From contig JADJPF010000022.1 in NCBI GenBank assembly GCA_016713405.1, positions 186,001 through 250,000 of the forward strand: a DNA stretch of 64,000 nt, read 5' to 3'. The first letter of the stretch is position 1. Every line of letters begins with the position of its first letter. A program made the translations under genes and the position numbers. Below are positions 35,208 through 44,753 of this stretch, in pieces. The stretch comes from Blastocatellia bacterium. Lineage in GTDB: Bacteria; Acidobacteriota; Blastocatellia; Chloracidobacteriales; JADJPF01. The notes below the pieces were generated by a model, which was given only the letters and a program-made list of their open reading frames with translations, had not been told where the DNA came from and did not search any database.

Positions 35208-37385
35208 ATGCGATACTTAAAAATAAAAGATAATCTTTATTTATATGAACAAATTGTTCCACAACAAGAAAAAACTACTAAGAAAGATACCTTAAACCAT
35301 ATTTGGATCTATGATCGAAGTGGTTCAATGTACTATTTGCTTTCTGGATTAGCAGATGATTTAATCGTCCGCGCTCAAACTATTCCAGTAGGCGATACAA
35401 TTACTTTAGGTTGGTTTAGCAGTGAAGGAGAATTTAGATTTATCCTTAAAGGTTTTCGAGTTACAGAAGAAAGAGATTACAAAATAGTTGCAGATACAAT
35501 TAATAATAATAAAACTACACTTGGTTGTACTTGTTTTTCAGAAATTCTACTTGATACAGAAAATGTAATTAATGATTTAGCAGCAATTAGCCCTAATTTT
35601 GCACTATGTTTCTTTACTGATGGTTATCCAGTTGTGAGCAATTATAAAAAGGAAGTAGCTAATATTCAAAAAGCTATTAGCAATATAGAAGCATCTTTAT
35701 CTTCAGTCTTATTAGTAGGTTATGGTGATTATTATAACAAAGAATTAATGAGTGATATGGCAGAACGCTTTGGTGGAATGTTATGCCATTCTAAAGATCT
35801 ACCTTCTTTTAACGTTTCAATGGAGAGCTTTTTAGTTGATGCTAGAGAAAAAGACCTTAAACAAATGGTAGATCTTATTAGCCCATCTTCTTTAGGTGTA
35901 ATTTTTAGTGTAACAGGAAACGCTGTTAATATTTATCAACCAAATGACTCTCAACAAATTCGGTACTCTCCTAAAAAAGACTCTGATAATAGAATTTATG
36001 TACTTTCAGATACTTACTTAAAAGGTACAGAAGTAGTTTTAACAGATAAGAATGTTAGAGGTGAAGATACAGAGACGGAAAGCTTTGTTAAAGCGGCTTA
36101 TGCTGCTGCAATGATTTTAACTCAAAAAACTAAAACAGAACTTGCATTAGATATTCTAGCTTGTTTAGGAGATAAAGCTTTTATCAGTGGTGTTAATAAC
36201 GCTTTTACTAATGCTGAATATGGAAAAGTCGAAGCTAGCATTCAAAATGCTATTAGCAATACAACAGAAAGATTTTCTCAAGGGCGTGATACTAAATTTT
36301 TGCCAGCAGCAGACGCATTTTGTCTTTTAGATATGTTGGAACTTTTAATGGAAGACAAAGAAGCTTATTTCTACCCCTACCATGAAGATTTTAACTATAA
36401 ACGTATTGGAATCCCTACCAAGACAAAAGAAGGCTATCCAAAATTTGTGGCAGAAGAAAATGTCAAATGCCCACTAGATGGACTAACTTGGAATAGCACA
36501 AAATTAAATTTATCTATCAGAGCTAAGATAAATGGAGCAGTAGAATTAAAGGAAGGCTATCAAGAACATGGTTTTGAACAAATATTTCGCACCTGGATTT
36601 ATAGAAATTATTCTTTAGTAAGAGATGGTTTTCTTAATATTTTAGTTTTACCTGTTTCTATGTCTGAAAACTCTTTTAATAGATTAAAAGCAGAAGGAGT
36701 AATTGATCTTGAAGAAACCTACTCAGATTCAAATAAAATTTACTCTCTTCAATTAGATAGAATTCCTGTAATGAACCGAGCTATTGCCAATGGTAGGACT
36801 TCAGCAACAGATATTTGCCGTAAGTCATATCAAGAATTAGAGTTAGAAGCTAAAATCAAAGTATTAAACTTCCTTAAAAATGAACTTGACCCAGAAGGAA
36901 CTAAGCTACAAAAAACACCCTACACCCCAGAACAAGAAGCTTTTTTAGAAACTAACGGTATTGGGCGAAATGGTTATGCTCCACCTACAGAAAAACAAGA
37001 AGCGACCGATAAATATATTGCTAAAGAATTTGAAATAAAAATTGCTAAACATTCCTCACTTCCTAAAGTTGATGAAATTCGCACCAAACTTAAAGATGGT
37101 AAAGCTATTAATGCACCTGGTCTTTTAATTAAAAAAGGCTTAGAGTTTTATCAAGCCAATGCTGCTAATCTATCAGAAGAAGAGCAATTAAAATGGTTAG
37201 ATGAAAATGTAATAAAACTAAAAGTTGAACTAATCAGACTTAGAAATGATATGCAAAAAACGAAATTTGCTATTATGCTGGGTAAAAAATGGTTTGATGA
37301 ATTTACATCCAGAGAAAATAATACTCTAACCCTGGACGGCATAGAATATAGCATCTCTGTTCGAGAAATAGAAGTTCCACTATAA
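35208..37385 (+). CDS. Large VWA-domain protein of unknown function
   Basis: The start is taken as ATG 35208, seven bases after GGGAGG (TTG 35205 is in frame but less likely), giving 725 residues. A von Willebrand A domain (about 28-215) has the MIDAS motif DRSGSM and FFTDGYP. The rest has no domain I can name; it includes a Cys-poor middle and a helical C-terminal region with KVELIRLRNDMQKTKF. There is no signal peptide or membrane segment, so it is cytoplasmic. Cytoplasmic VWA proteins of this size often work with AAA+ ATPases or occur in large phages, but no partner is adjacent. Confidence 0.85.
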   Translation: MRYLKIKDNLYLYEQIVPQQEKTTKKDTLNHIWIYDRSGSMYYLLSGLADDLIVRAQTIPVGDTITLGWFSSEGEFRFILKGFRVTEERDYKIVADTINNNKTTLGCTCFSEILLDTENVINDLAAISPNFALCFFTDGYPVVSNYKKEVANIQKAISNIEASLSSVLLVGYGDYYNKELMSDMAERFGGMLCHSKDLPSFNVSMESFLVDAREKDLKQMVDLISPSSLGVIFSVTGNAVNIYQPNDSQQIRYSPKKDSDNRIYVLSDTYLKGTEVVLTDKNVRGEDTETESFVKAAYAAAMILTQKTKTELALDILACLGDKAFISGVNNAFTNAEYGKVEASIQNAISNTTERFSQGRDTKFLPAADAFCLLDMLELLMEDKEAYFYPYHEDFNYKRIGIPTKTKEGYPKFVAEENVKCPLDGLTWNSTKLNLSIRAKINGAVELKEGYQEHGFEQIFRTWIYRNYSLVRDGFLNILVLPVSMSENSFNRLKAEGVIDLEETYSDSNKIYSLQLDRIPVMNRAIANGRTSATDICRKSYQELELEAKIKVLNFLKNELDPEGTKLQKTPYTPEQEAFLETNGIGRNGYAPPTEKQEATDKYIAKEFEIKIAKHSSLPKVDEIRTKLKDGKAINAPGLLIKKGLEFYQANAANLSEEEQLKWLDENVIKLKVELIRLRNDMQKTKFAIMLGKKWFDEFTSRENNTLTLDGIEYSISVREIEVPL

Positions 37386-37405
37386 AATAATTTTTTATCA
37401 AGTCT

Positions 37406-37446
37406 AATACTTGTAATTTATTCATTATGAATAAATTACAAGTATT
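37406..37446 (+). terminator. Perfect 20-bp-arm palindrome, terminator of the VWA gene
   Basis: A 41-bp perfect inverted repeat (arms 37406-37425 and 37427-37446, one-base loop; centre TTCATTATGAA) is followed by ATTTTATTT. It lies 20 bp after the VWA stop. The rest of 37386-37695 is AT-rich promoter space for the chemoreceptor gene without a further gene. Confidence 0.8.
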
Positions 37447-37695
37447 ATTTTATTTAAAAACTATCAAATGCTTAAAGCTTCAAAATTAGTACACAAGAAT
37501 TTATTTATTGTTCGATTCTGAACTTTAATGTTCAAAAATGAACACTTGCATTTCCTTAATTAATCGTCTATTTTTGCTTAACTTAAAGTCCTACAACAGT
37601 AAAAATAAATTAATGAATGGCATACTAATTTCTTCATAAATAGACTTTTGTAAAATTTTTGAAATAGTAAAACTTTTGTTTTCTAGGTAAAAATT

Positions 37696-39642
37696 ATGAA
37701 ACTTGACATTAGACTAAAACTTTTTGGTGCTTTTATAGTAGTTTTGATCCTTGGTGTTACAGTAGTTTTTACTCTACTAAACCTACTAGTAGGAGTAAGT
37801 CAAAATTTAGAAAAGATTATTTCTGTAAATTTTGCACTTGAACAAAAAATGAAAGAAGTTAAGTATCAAATAGTAAACACTAATGATGCTATTCATAGTT
37901 TAATGTTAAATCCAACTGCAACCACAGAACTAGAAAGACAAAGCAACGCTATACAAAGAATTTTTACTAATTTAGCAGAATTAAAGCAGTTTGCCCTAAC
38001 CCCAGAATTTGGTAGTTTATTAAAAGACTTAAATGACCTAGAAAATAAATCGGCTGACATAATTAAAGAAAAGCTGATACCTACAATTCAAAAACCTGAT
38101 CTTGAGGCAGCAAAACAAATTTTTCAACAAGAATACTTACCCATATATAAGCAGCAAGAAACCCTAGTAGAAAACATTATTGCATTATCTATTACTCAAA
38201 GAACTAATTTATCACAATCTGCAATCAGTAATAGAAATTTAAGTAAATGGGTAGTTCTAGTAGCCTCTTTAGTCTTTAGTTTAGTATGTTTACTAATGGC
38301 AGCTTTTCTTAATCGCACAATTACTGTTCCAATTGTTCGTCTAGCATCACTCTTAAAACGTGCTGCTAAAGGCGATTTAGTAGATAACTATCGTTATAAT
38401 GAAAGAAATGATGAAATAGGAGAGTTAAGCCGCTCATTAAATAGTTTTTATGAATATATTCGTGAAATGGGAGTAACAGCTATTAAAATTGCTAGTGGCA
38501 ATTTAACTGTTCAAGTCAAACCTCTTTCACAAGTTGACAGTTTTGGAACAGCTTTTAGCACTATGATAGAAACCTTACAAACAGCTATAGGTGATTTACG
38601 TAAAACCTCTGACCAGCTTTCACAAGCAAGTAGTCAAATGGCAGCAGCATCAGAACAAACTTCCAGGATGAATGATATGGCATCATCATCTATTGAAGAA
38701 ACCTCTGCTGCTATGCACCAAATGAGTGTAAATATTGAAAATGTAGTTAATAGTACACAAACGCAATTAGAGTTTGTTACTGAAACTAGCCACCGTATTG
38801 AGCAAATGATTGTCTCTATTGAAGAAGTAGCAGAAATGGCAAAGAAAATGTTTGCTATTGCAGAAAAATCTAGTAAGGAAGTAGCCATAGGCGTAGGGGC
38901 AATGGCTAATAGCAGCGAAGGTATTGTAAAAATAAATGCGAGCATAAACCGCACAGCAGAAACAATTAAAGCTTTAGAAAAGCGTACAGAAGATATAGGT
39001 AAAATTGCAGATTTAATTGGTTATTTAGCTGATCAAACCAATTTACTTTCTCTAAATGCTGCTATTGAAGCAGCTAGAGCAGGTGAGCATGGGTTAGGGT
39101 TTGCAGTAGTTGCTGAAGAAGTTCGTAAACTAGCTGAACGTAGTGCAAAAAGCACTAGAGAAATAGACCAAATTATTAAAGGTATTCAAGGAGAAGCTCT
39201 TAAAGCAACTGAAGATATGGATAAAAGCACAGAAATTGCTTCTCAATTATTAGGTCAAGGTCAAGAAGTAACGACAGCACTAAAAAGAATTGAAAAAACA
39301 GTAACAGAAGTTTGCCAATATTCTCAAAATATTGTTAATGCTACTGAGCAACAAAATGCTGCTTCAGAACAAATTGCTCAAGCAACAATAAAACTAAGAG
39401 AACTAATGCAAGAAATTAATGCAGCAGGGCAAGAGCAATCTGTAGGTGCAAAACAAGTTGCTAAAGCTGTAGAAATGTTAAGAGAACTAATTGTTCAAAA
39501 TGCTTCTAGCTCACAAGATTTAGCTACTAGCGGCCAACAATTAGCTAAACAAAGCGACCTATTACAAAATGTTATTGGTCGTTTTGCAGTTGAAAGCCAT
39601 AAATTAGTAAAAGAAGAAAAATCCCAATTAGTTATGGTTTAA
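37696..39642 (+). CDS. Methyl-accepting chemotaxis protein
   Basis: The protein has 648 residues. There are two membrane segments (about 8-33 and 183-205) with a four-helix-bundle periplasmic sensor between them. A HAMP domain follows, then a long coiled-coil signalling domain with the conserved hairpin tip (DQTNLLSLNAAIEAARAGE, FAVVAEEVRKLAERS). It should cluster with CheA/CheW and control taxis or another Che output. No che genes are in the window and the ligand is unknown. Confidence 0.94.
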   Translation: MKLDIRLKLFGAFIVVLILGVTVVFTLLNLLVGVSQNLEKIISVNFALEQKMKEVKYQIVNTNDAIHSLMLNPTATTELERQSNAIQRIFTNLAELKQFALTPEFGSLLKDLNDLENKSADIIKEKLIPTIQKPDLEAAKQIFQQEYLPIYKQQETLVENIIALSITQRTNLSQSAISNRNLSKWVVLVASLVFSLVCLLMAAFLNRTITVPIVRLASLLKRAAKGDLVDNYRYNERNDEIGELSRSLNSFYEYIREMGVTAIKIASGNLTVQVKPLSQVDSFGTAFSTMIETLQTAIGDLRKTSDQLSQASSQMAAASEQTSRMNDMASSSIEETSAAMHQMSVNIENVVNSTQTQLEFVTETSHRIEQMIVSIEEVAEMAKKMFAIAEKSSKEVAIGVGAMANSSEGIVKINASINRTAETIKALEKRTEDIGKIADLIGYLADQTNLLSLNAAIEAARAGEHGLGFAVVAEEVRKLAERSAKSTREIDQIIKGIQGEALKATEDMDKSTEIASQLLGQGQEVTTALKRIEKTVTEVCQYSQNIVNATEQQNAASEQIAQATIKLRELMQEINAAGQEQSVGAKQVAKAVEMLRELIVQNASSSQDLATSGQQLAKQSDLLQNVIGRFAVESHKLVKEEKSQLVMV

Positions 39643-39649
39643 GAATAAC

Positions 39650-39753
39650 TACACCGTAAACTAAATAATACGTAGGGTTAAAACCCTGCACTACATATCT
39701 ATCGCCCCGCTGGGCTTAAGATTAAAATATCAGAATATTTAATTTACACTGTA
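39650..39753. repeat. Dispersed palindromic element, copy 1
   Basis: The element is bounded by TACACCGTA and TACACTGTA. It contains the hairpins ACGTAGGGTT/AACCCTGC and GCCCCGCTGGGC. It is a reversed, diverged copy of the element at 62407-62513. It fills the gap between the convergent chemoreceptor and UspA genes, beginning 8 bp after one stop and ending 11 bp before the other. Confidence 0.8.
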
Positions 39754-39764
39754 ATAACTAACAC

Positions 39765-40667
39765 TTAATTTTCTTCGGTTTCATTTATTGGTAAATGTGC
39801 AACTAATACAGGACAACTTGCTTGGCGCAAAACTCTATCAACATTTGAACCAAATAATGACCAAATATTATTAGCTTCTTTTCCTCGCGCTCCCATAGCA
39901 ATTAAATCAATATTGTTTTCTTGAGCATAACTAAGAATTTGCTGATAAGGTTGCCCTGTAACAATTACAGGTATTAATTTAGACCAAAGTTCAACTTCCG
40001 AAGGGATCAAATTACGCAAGTAAGCAAGCTCATTACTATAATCAATAGGCTCAGATTTATCTGTTTTATCAGGCAAAATATTCATTAAATGTAATTCTGT
40101 TTGAAATTCTTGTGCTAAGGAAAGGCCATAATCTAAGGCTAAATCAGCGTGTGAAGAAAAATCATAAGCTACTAATACTTTTTTTAAGCCTATTTCTTGA
40201 CTAGATACATCTACCCATTCACGCTCTTCTTGATGAGTAACTAAAACAGGGCAAGGTGCTGTATGACAAATAGCTTCAGTTGTAGAGCCTAAAAGCATTG
40301 CAGCATAAGGGCGGCGACGAGAACGCATAACAATTAAATCTACTTGTTTTTCTTTTGCTGTCTCAATAATTACTTGCTCTGGCTCTCCATTTGAAATTAT
40401 CCCTTCCCAATTAAGCCAGGGAACGTCTGTCTCGCTGATATATGGAGCAATAGAATCAACAAAAAACTTATTAACCTCCTCAAGAGGCATTAGCTTAGAA
40501 TCTTCTGCTACATAACAAAGATAGAGCTTTGCGTTATAGGCACGAGCAAAAGCTACGCCGTAACGCAGAGCCTCATCTGAGGTTGGACTAAGATTTGTTG
40601 GACAAAGGATGTTATTAATAACCCGACGCTTACCTGTTTGTATTTGATCCTGAGATTCTATTGTCAT
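39765..40667 (-). CDS. Tandem universal stress protein (UspA x2)
   Basis: The 300-residue protein holds two UspA domains. The first (about 17-150) ends in GSTTEAICHTAPCPVLV and the second (about 162-292) in GSNVDRVLRQASCPVLVAH. Both have the Gly-rich ATP-loop region, MRSRRRPYAAMLLGS and MGARGKEANNIWSLFGS. Tandem Usp proteins are cytoplasmic, bind ATP/AMP, and rise under stress. It is the second gene after the DUF542-like small protein on the same strand. Confidence 0.92.
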   Translation of the reverse strand: MTIESQDQIQTGKRRVINNILCPTNLSPTSDEALRYGVAFARAYNAKLYLCYVAEDSKLMPLEEVNKFFVDSIAPYISETDVPWLNWEGIISNGEPEQVIIETAKEKQVDLIVMRSRRRPYAAMLLGSTTEAICHTAPCPVLVTHQEEREWVDVSSQEIGLKKVLVAYDFSSHADLALDYGLSLAQEFQTELHLMNILPDKTDKSEPIDYSNELAYLRNLIPSEVELWSKLIPVIVTGQPYQQILSYAQENNIDLIAMGARGKEANNIWSLFGSNVDRVLRQASCPVLVAHLPINETEEN

Positions 40668-40737
40668 TTTTACCTGCTATTTTTTCTAAGATAATTGGCT
40701 GACAGATTATAATTAACAACCTTTCAACTTGGCAAAC

Positions 40738-40965
40738 TTAGATAGCTTTATTATTAGTAAATTTTCTAGTTTGTCGTCCAGTTTCTTCTGCTAATTTTAG
40801 CTGTTCAACAGCCTTACTAACAGGAATCCCAGCATTTGTACAAACATCCCAAAGCGAACGATGACTATTATGAAAAGAGTCAATACCTAAATTCTTTAGA
40901 ATTTGGTTGGCTGTTGGGTTTTCATATATTATGTCCCCAATTTTCTTTCTTGCATCTATTCTCAT
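40738..40965 (-). CDS. ScdA/RIC N-terminal-like (DUF542/DUF1858-type) small protein without the Cys pair
   Basis: An AGGTGAG site precedes the ATG. The 75-residue product matches the small helical ScdA_N/DUF1858 pattern: KKIGDIIYENPTANQIL, LGID, SLWDVCTNAGI, VSKAVEQL. In RIC/ScdA proteins a CC pair follows LGIDF; here it reads LGIDSFHNSHRS, so the classical di-iron-repair chemistry is unlikely. It lies 70 bp upstream of the UspA gene and is probably in the same stress operon. Confidence 0.75.
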   Translation of the reverse strand: MRIDARKKIGDIIYENPTANQILKNLGIDSFHNSHRSLWDVCTNAGIPVSKAVEQLKLAEETGRQTRKFTNNKAI

Positions 40966-41271
40966 AACTCACCTCCTATTTAGAGCTATTATTTAATTTC
41001 AGCAAATTTTGTGCCGAGCCAATAAGTCTTGATTTTGAAGGTGTAAATGCTACTTGATGTGGATTTTTTCTTGCATCTATGAGGAACTTTGCACATTAAC
41101 GATATCTATAATATTAAACATCTTAGGCAGAAACACAAAGTCAATTTTTCATTTGTGACACTAAAAAAACTGTAATATTTTTCTAAAATATTGCTAAGAA
41201 AAAATGTTATAAGTTTTGCAACAATAAATTGGGATAAATCGATCTATTTTGGCCTTAAGAAAGATAAATTT
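40966..41271. other. Intergenic region with a possible coding remnant
   Basis: On the minus strand 40973-41096 reads FLIDARKNPHQVAFTPSKSR and on to a TAG without any start codon, and it shares 14 bases with the start of the DUF542-like gene. It may be a decayed gene end. The remainder up to the DUF2157 start is AT-rich. TTG 41191 opens the frame of the next gene but has no ribosome-binding site. Confidence 0.3.
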
Positions 41272-42282
41272 ATGAGTAATGATCCTAGCAATTTAGATAA
41301 AAAAGCAGATGCTTCATTAATCCAAGATCTTTATAGTGCTAATTACTTAGACGAACAAGCAAGAAAAGAAGCTATAAAACTATTAAATCCACCTAAAATA
41401 ATGTGGCAAACCTGGGCAGATAGAATGCTTTTGCTCTTTAGTGCTGCATTAATTCTTGCAGGCATAATATTTTTCTTTGCTTTTAACTGGGCTTCAATGC
41501 CAGCTTTCTTAAAGTTAGGCTTAATTCAAAGCGTAATGGTAGCTTCTCTAACGGCTACTTTAATAAAAGGTCTGGATAACTTAGTTGGAAAAGTTTGTCT
41601 TTTAGCCGCATCAATCTTTGTAGGAGTTTTATTAGCTGTTTATGGACAAATTTATCAAACTGGAGCCGATGCTTACCAACTTTTTGTTGGCTGGGCTTTG
41701 TTAATAACTCTTTGGGTTATACTAGCTAAATTTGGGGGATTATGGCTAATATACTTATTATTACTTAATATAGCAGTAATTTTATTTTTTAATCAAACTG
41801 CGACCGATAAAGAACATCAATTAGTTAGCACTTTAGGCTTTTTAAATATATTTGCTTTAATTCTTAGAGAATATGGAAACTATAAAAAACTAAAATGGAT
41901 TTCAGCCCCCTGGCTACGTTGGGTTATATTAGGTGCAACTCTTTTCTTTCTTACTTCTTTTACTGCTGCACTTATTATAGAAATACCCCAAGAAACTACT
42001 TATTGGACAGCTATTGCACCTCTTTTACTAGTTATTTTATTAGGCTTAACTAGCTATTACTGCCGCTATTATTCTAAAGATCTTTTTTCTCTTACTATGG
42101 TTGCATTAAGTATTTGCTCAGTAATTTTAACTTTTATTGGCAAGGCTATTTTTGAGGTAAACAACGATGCAATAATAGTGTTAGGTTTTGGATTAATTGT
42201 TTTGGCTGTAGTTAGTCTAGCAACTTTTGTTTTACGCAACATTGGTAAAGCAATGGAGAAAGAAGCTATTTATGGAAATTAA
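41272..42282 (+). CDS. DUF2157 membrane protein
   Basis: The start is placed at ATG 41272 (MSNDPSNLDKK) rather than TTG 41191, since the family begins close to this point. The 336-residue protein has a soluble N-terminal helix (YLDEQARKEAIKLL) followed by about ten membrane segments, the first with MLLLFSAALILAGIIFFFAF, typical of DUF2157. The function is unknown. Such proteins usually pair with a DUF4401/GDYXXLXY protein, which is encoded immediately downstream and overlaps this gene by 11 bp. Confidence 0.85.
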   Translation: MSNDPSNLDKKADASLIQDLYSANYLDEQARKEAIKLLNPPKIMWQTWADRMLLLFSAALILAGIIFFFAFNWASMPAFLKLGLIQSVMVASLTATLIKGLDNLVGKVCLLAASIFVGVLLAVYGQIYQTGADAYQLFVGWALLITLWVILAKFGGLWLIYLLLLNIAVILFFNQTATDKEHQLVSTLGFLNIFALILREYGNYKKLKWISAPWLRWVILGATLFFLTSFTAALIIEIPQETTYWTAIAPLLLVILLGLTSYYCRYYSKDLFSLTMVALSICSVILTFIGKAIFEVNNDAIIVLGFGLIVLAVVSLATFVLRNIGKAMEKEAIYGN

Positions 42283-43903
42283 AATTACATTAAAAAATTT
42301 GCTCCAACAATTAAATAAACAAGCTTTCCTTAGCAATGAACAACTGGAGGCAATAAACAATTCAAATTTATGGCAAAAAGCTACATCTGCCTGGTATATC
42401 CGTTTAATGATGGTGTTTGGAGCTTGGATAGCATCAATTTTCTTCCTATTAGCTATATTTATAGCCGAGTTAGTGAAATCTGCTGAATCTGCTTTAGTAA
42501 TGGGCATTATATGGATTATGACAGCAGTTTTCTTACGCAGAAAAGCTAGTCAAACATTTCCTGTACAACTAGCTCTAGCTCTAAGCGTAGCGGGCCATAT
42601 AATGTTTTGTTATGCGTTAGCAGATATTTTTAATGATGCGTTAGCCGCAGTAATTTCAATGATAGTTTTATCAGTAGTTTTATATCCTCTTTATAAAGAT
42701 GTTTTACATCGCTTTTTATCTCCTTTATCAGCAATAGCTTTTATAATTTTTTGGGTATATGATGAAAAGTTTTATTGGATGTTTCATATATTAATACTTG
42801 TAGAAATTATTGTAGTAGCAATACTTTTTACTAATGCAAAAATAAAATCTGATTTTCGCCCATTGGCTTATGCTTTTGCTGTAGCAATACCCTCAACTTT
42901 GCTATTAATTTTAATTGGTGAGCCTATAAGACTGTTATTTCGTTACAATAATTGGATTAGTTTTGACTGGTTAATTGCCAAAATTATGTTTTCTGTCGCG
43001 CTGCTTTGGCTTTATCAATGGGCTTTAGGCAGCTTAGAACGATTAAAACAACAGCCTATTTTATTTGGAGTAATAGCAACTTTAATTTTAGGTTTTATTT
43101 CTACTCCTGGGTTACTAGCTGCTTTATGGCTTATGATTTTAGGGTATAGTTTACGAGATTATATTTTAATAGCTTTAGCAATAGCTTTCTTCCCAGTTTT
43201 TATTACTATTTATTATTATAATTTAGATCTAACTTTAGATATAAAATCTTATATTTTAATGGCTAGTGGAATAGTACTTTTATTAATGCGTTGGTACTTG
43301 TCTAAATTTAAGGCTGAAGAAAAAGGAACTTTAAGTATTTTTCCATCTTCACCAATTAATTTTCGTAGTCCTGCACTTTGGTCAACTTTAGCAGCATTAA
43401 TAGTCATTTTATTTGTAGTAAATGCAATGATAATACAAAAAGAAGGTGTTTTAGCATCAGGAAAAACAGTTTTACTTCGTTTAGCACCTGTTGACCCACG
43501 CTCTTTAATTCAAGGTGATTATATGGTGTTGGATTATGAAATATCTCGTCAGTTTACACATGAAGAACTAAAAACTGTACCTAGAGAAGGTAACTTAGTT
43601 ATTAAAATTGATACAAATAATGTAGCTACATTTTTAAGGTTTCACAAAGGCGAAACCTTAAATCCTGGTGAGCATTTATTATATTACCGGGTTAAAGTAA
43701 GTAAGTATTTTTCAAGGATGCAACTAGGTGCAGAATCATTCTTTTTTCAAGAAGGGCATGCAAAATATTATGAAACGGCTCGTTATGGAGAATTAAAAAT
43801 TGATGCTAAAGGCAATAGCGTTTTAGCAGGGTTAAGAGGTGAAAAATTTGAAGTATTAAAACCCACTAATGAAGCTAAAAAAGCTTCTACTTCAATAAAT
43901 TAG
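42272..43903 (+). CDS. DUF4401-GDYXXLXY fusion membrane protein
   Basis: The start is taken as ATG 42272, overlapping the DUF2157 stop and so translationally coupled. The 543-residue protein has about eleven membrane segments (DUF4401-like; NSNLWQKATSAWYIRLMMVFG at the start) and a C-terminal periplasmic GDYXXLXY domain with the motif RSLIQGDYMVLDYEIS. Fusion of these two modules is known. With DUF2157 it forms an inner-membrane complex of unknown role. Its 3' end overlaps the convergent CruF gene by 17 bp. Confidence 0.87.
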   Translation: MEIKITLKNLLQQLNKQAFLSNEQLEAINNSNLWQKATSAWYIRLMMVFGAWIASIFFLLAIFIAELVKSAESALVMGIIWIMTAVFLRRKASQTFPVQLALALSVAGHIMFCYALADIFNDALAAVISMIVLSVVLYPLYKDVLHRFLSPLSAIAFIIFWVYDEKFYWMFHILILVEIIVVAILFTNAKIKSDFRPLAYAFAVAIPSTLLLILIGEPIRLLFRYNNWISFDWLIAKIMFSVALLWLYQWALGSLERLKQQPILFGVIATLILGFISTPGLLAALWLMILGYSLRDYILIALAIAFFPVFITIYYYNLDLTLDIKSYILMASGIVLLLMRWYLSKFKAEEKGTLSIFPSSPINFRSPALWSTLAALIVILFVVNAMIIQKEGVLASGKTVLLRLAPVDPRSLIQGDYMVLDYEISRQFTHEELKTVPREGNLVIKIDTNNVATFLRFHKGETLNPGEHLLYYRVKVSKYFSRMQLGAESFFFQEGHAKYYETARYGELKIDAKGNSVLAGLRGEKFEVLKPTNEAKKASTSIN

Positions 43904-44753
43904 GATAAATGGTTAATAATGAGCTATTAGGATAATCTTTTTTATGATCTTTAAGTGATGGGTTGGGGATAAATCTTGCACAAGCAGAAATATGTTGAGC
44001 AAAAACTAATGCTAAAAGTAAGCAAATAAACGCACTAGCCCAACCCATAGTAATTTCTTTAATTAAAAATGTCATAGTTAGGTTAAAGCCTAAAATTCCA
44101 AAATATAAACCAGCAGGACAAAGCCCCTTAAATGGGTAATAAAGAGTTTTTTCTTGAACACCTAACCATTTTTCTAAAAATAAATAAATTCTTAAAATTG
44201 CTACACAAACAAAAAACCAACCAAAAAAATTAGCAATTGTCACTCCAAAATATTCCCCACCTTCTGGGTAATAGTAGATTTTACCTAAGAACCATTTTTC
44301 ACCCTGAAGTGCAACAGGATCAATAACAATGTCTAAATACATCATTAACAAGCCTGCTAGAAGGCTTGTTGTCCAAGAATTAGTGATTTTTTTTGTTAAA
44401 ACCATTTGAATATCACCACGTCGCACTATTAAAGGTGAACGAAGTAGCAAAGCCATTTGATAAGCAACAAAAGAAAGAAAAGTAAAAGAAAGCGAATCCA
44501 TAAAGGGAACGCCAGCAATCCATAACTCTTGGCTATAAGTAGTTTCAATGTAGTAGTAAAGCCCAAAAGGAAAGCCATTATGAATTGAACTATACTCACA
44601 TAAAAAAGCGATGATAAAAGCAATTATGCTAAAAAGTGCAGTACGTCGCCAGCCTATAGCCGTAATTGCTAGAAATAAATAAGCAGCAAAAAATGTAAAA
44701 ACATAGGGACGTAGTAACACCGTTCCCCAAAGTAACTTTAAAGTCTCAAGCAT
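43887..44753 (-). CDS. CruF-like carotenoid biosynthesis membrane protein
   Basis: The 288-residue protein has seven or eight membrane segments and the hallmarks of the DUF422/CruF family: HNGFPFGLYYYIETTY, PFMDSLSFTFLSF, YLDIVIDPVA and FGVTIANFFGWF. CruF-type enzymes hydrate the psi-end (1',2' double bond) of carotenoids in the membrane. It overlaps the squalene-hopene cyclase gene by 8 bp, so an isoprenoid-lipid operon is likely, and a role on a squalene- or hopanoid-derived substrate cannot be excluded. Confidence 0.85.
   Translation of the reverse strand: MLETLKLLWGTVLLRPYVFTFFAAYLFLAITAIGWRRTALFSIIAFIIAFLCEYSSIHNGFPFGLYYYIETTYSQELWIAGVPFMDSLSFTFLSFVAYQMALLLRSPLIVRRGDIQMVLTKKITNSWTTSLLAGLLMMYLDIVIDPVALQGEKWFLGKIYYYPEGGEYFGVTIANFFGWFFVCVAILRIYLFLEKWLGVQEKTLYYPFKGLCPAGLYFGILGFNLTMTFLIKEITMGWASAFICLLLALVFAQHISACARFIPNPSLKDHKKDYPNSSLLTIYPNLLK

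Noticed and set aside
43887..43903. Frame error causing the 17-bp tail-to-tail overlap
   Set aside because: Both C-termini are of normal family length and neither needs a frameshift; a short convergent overlap is ordinary.
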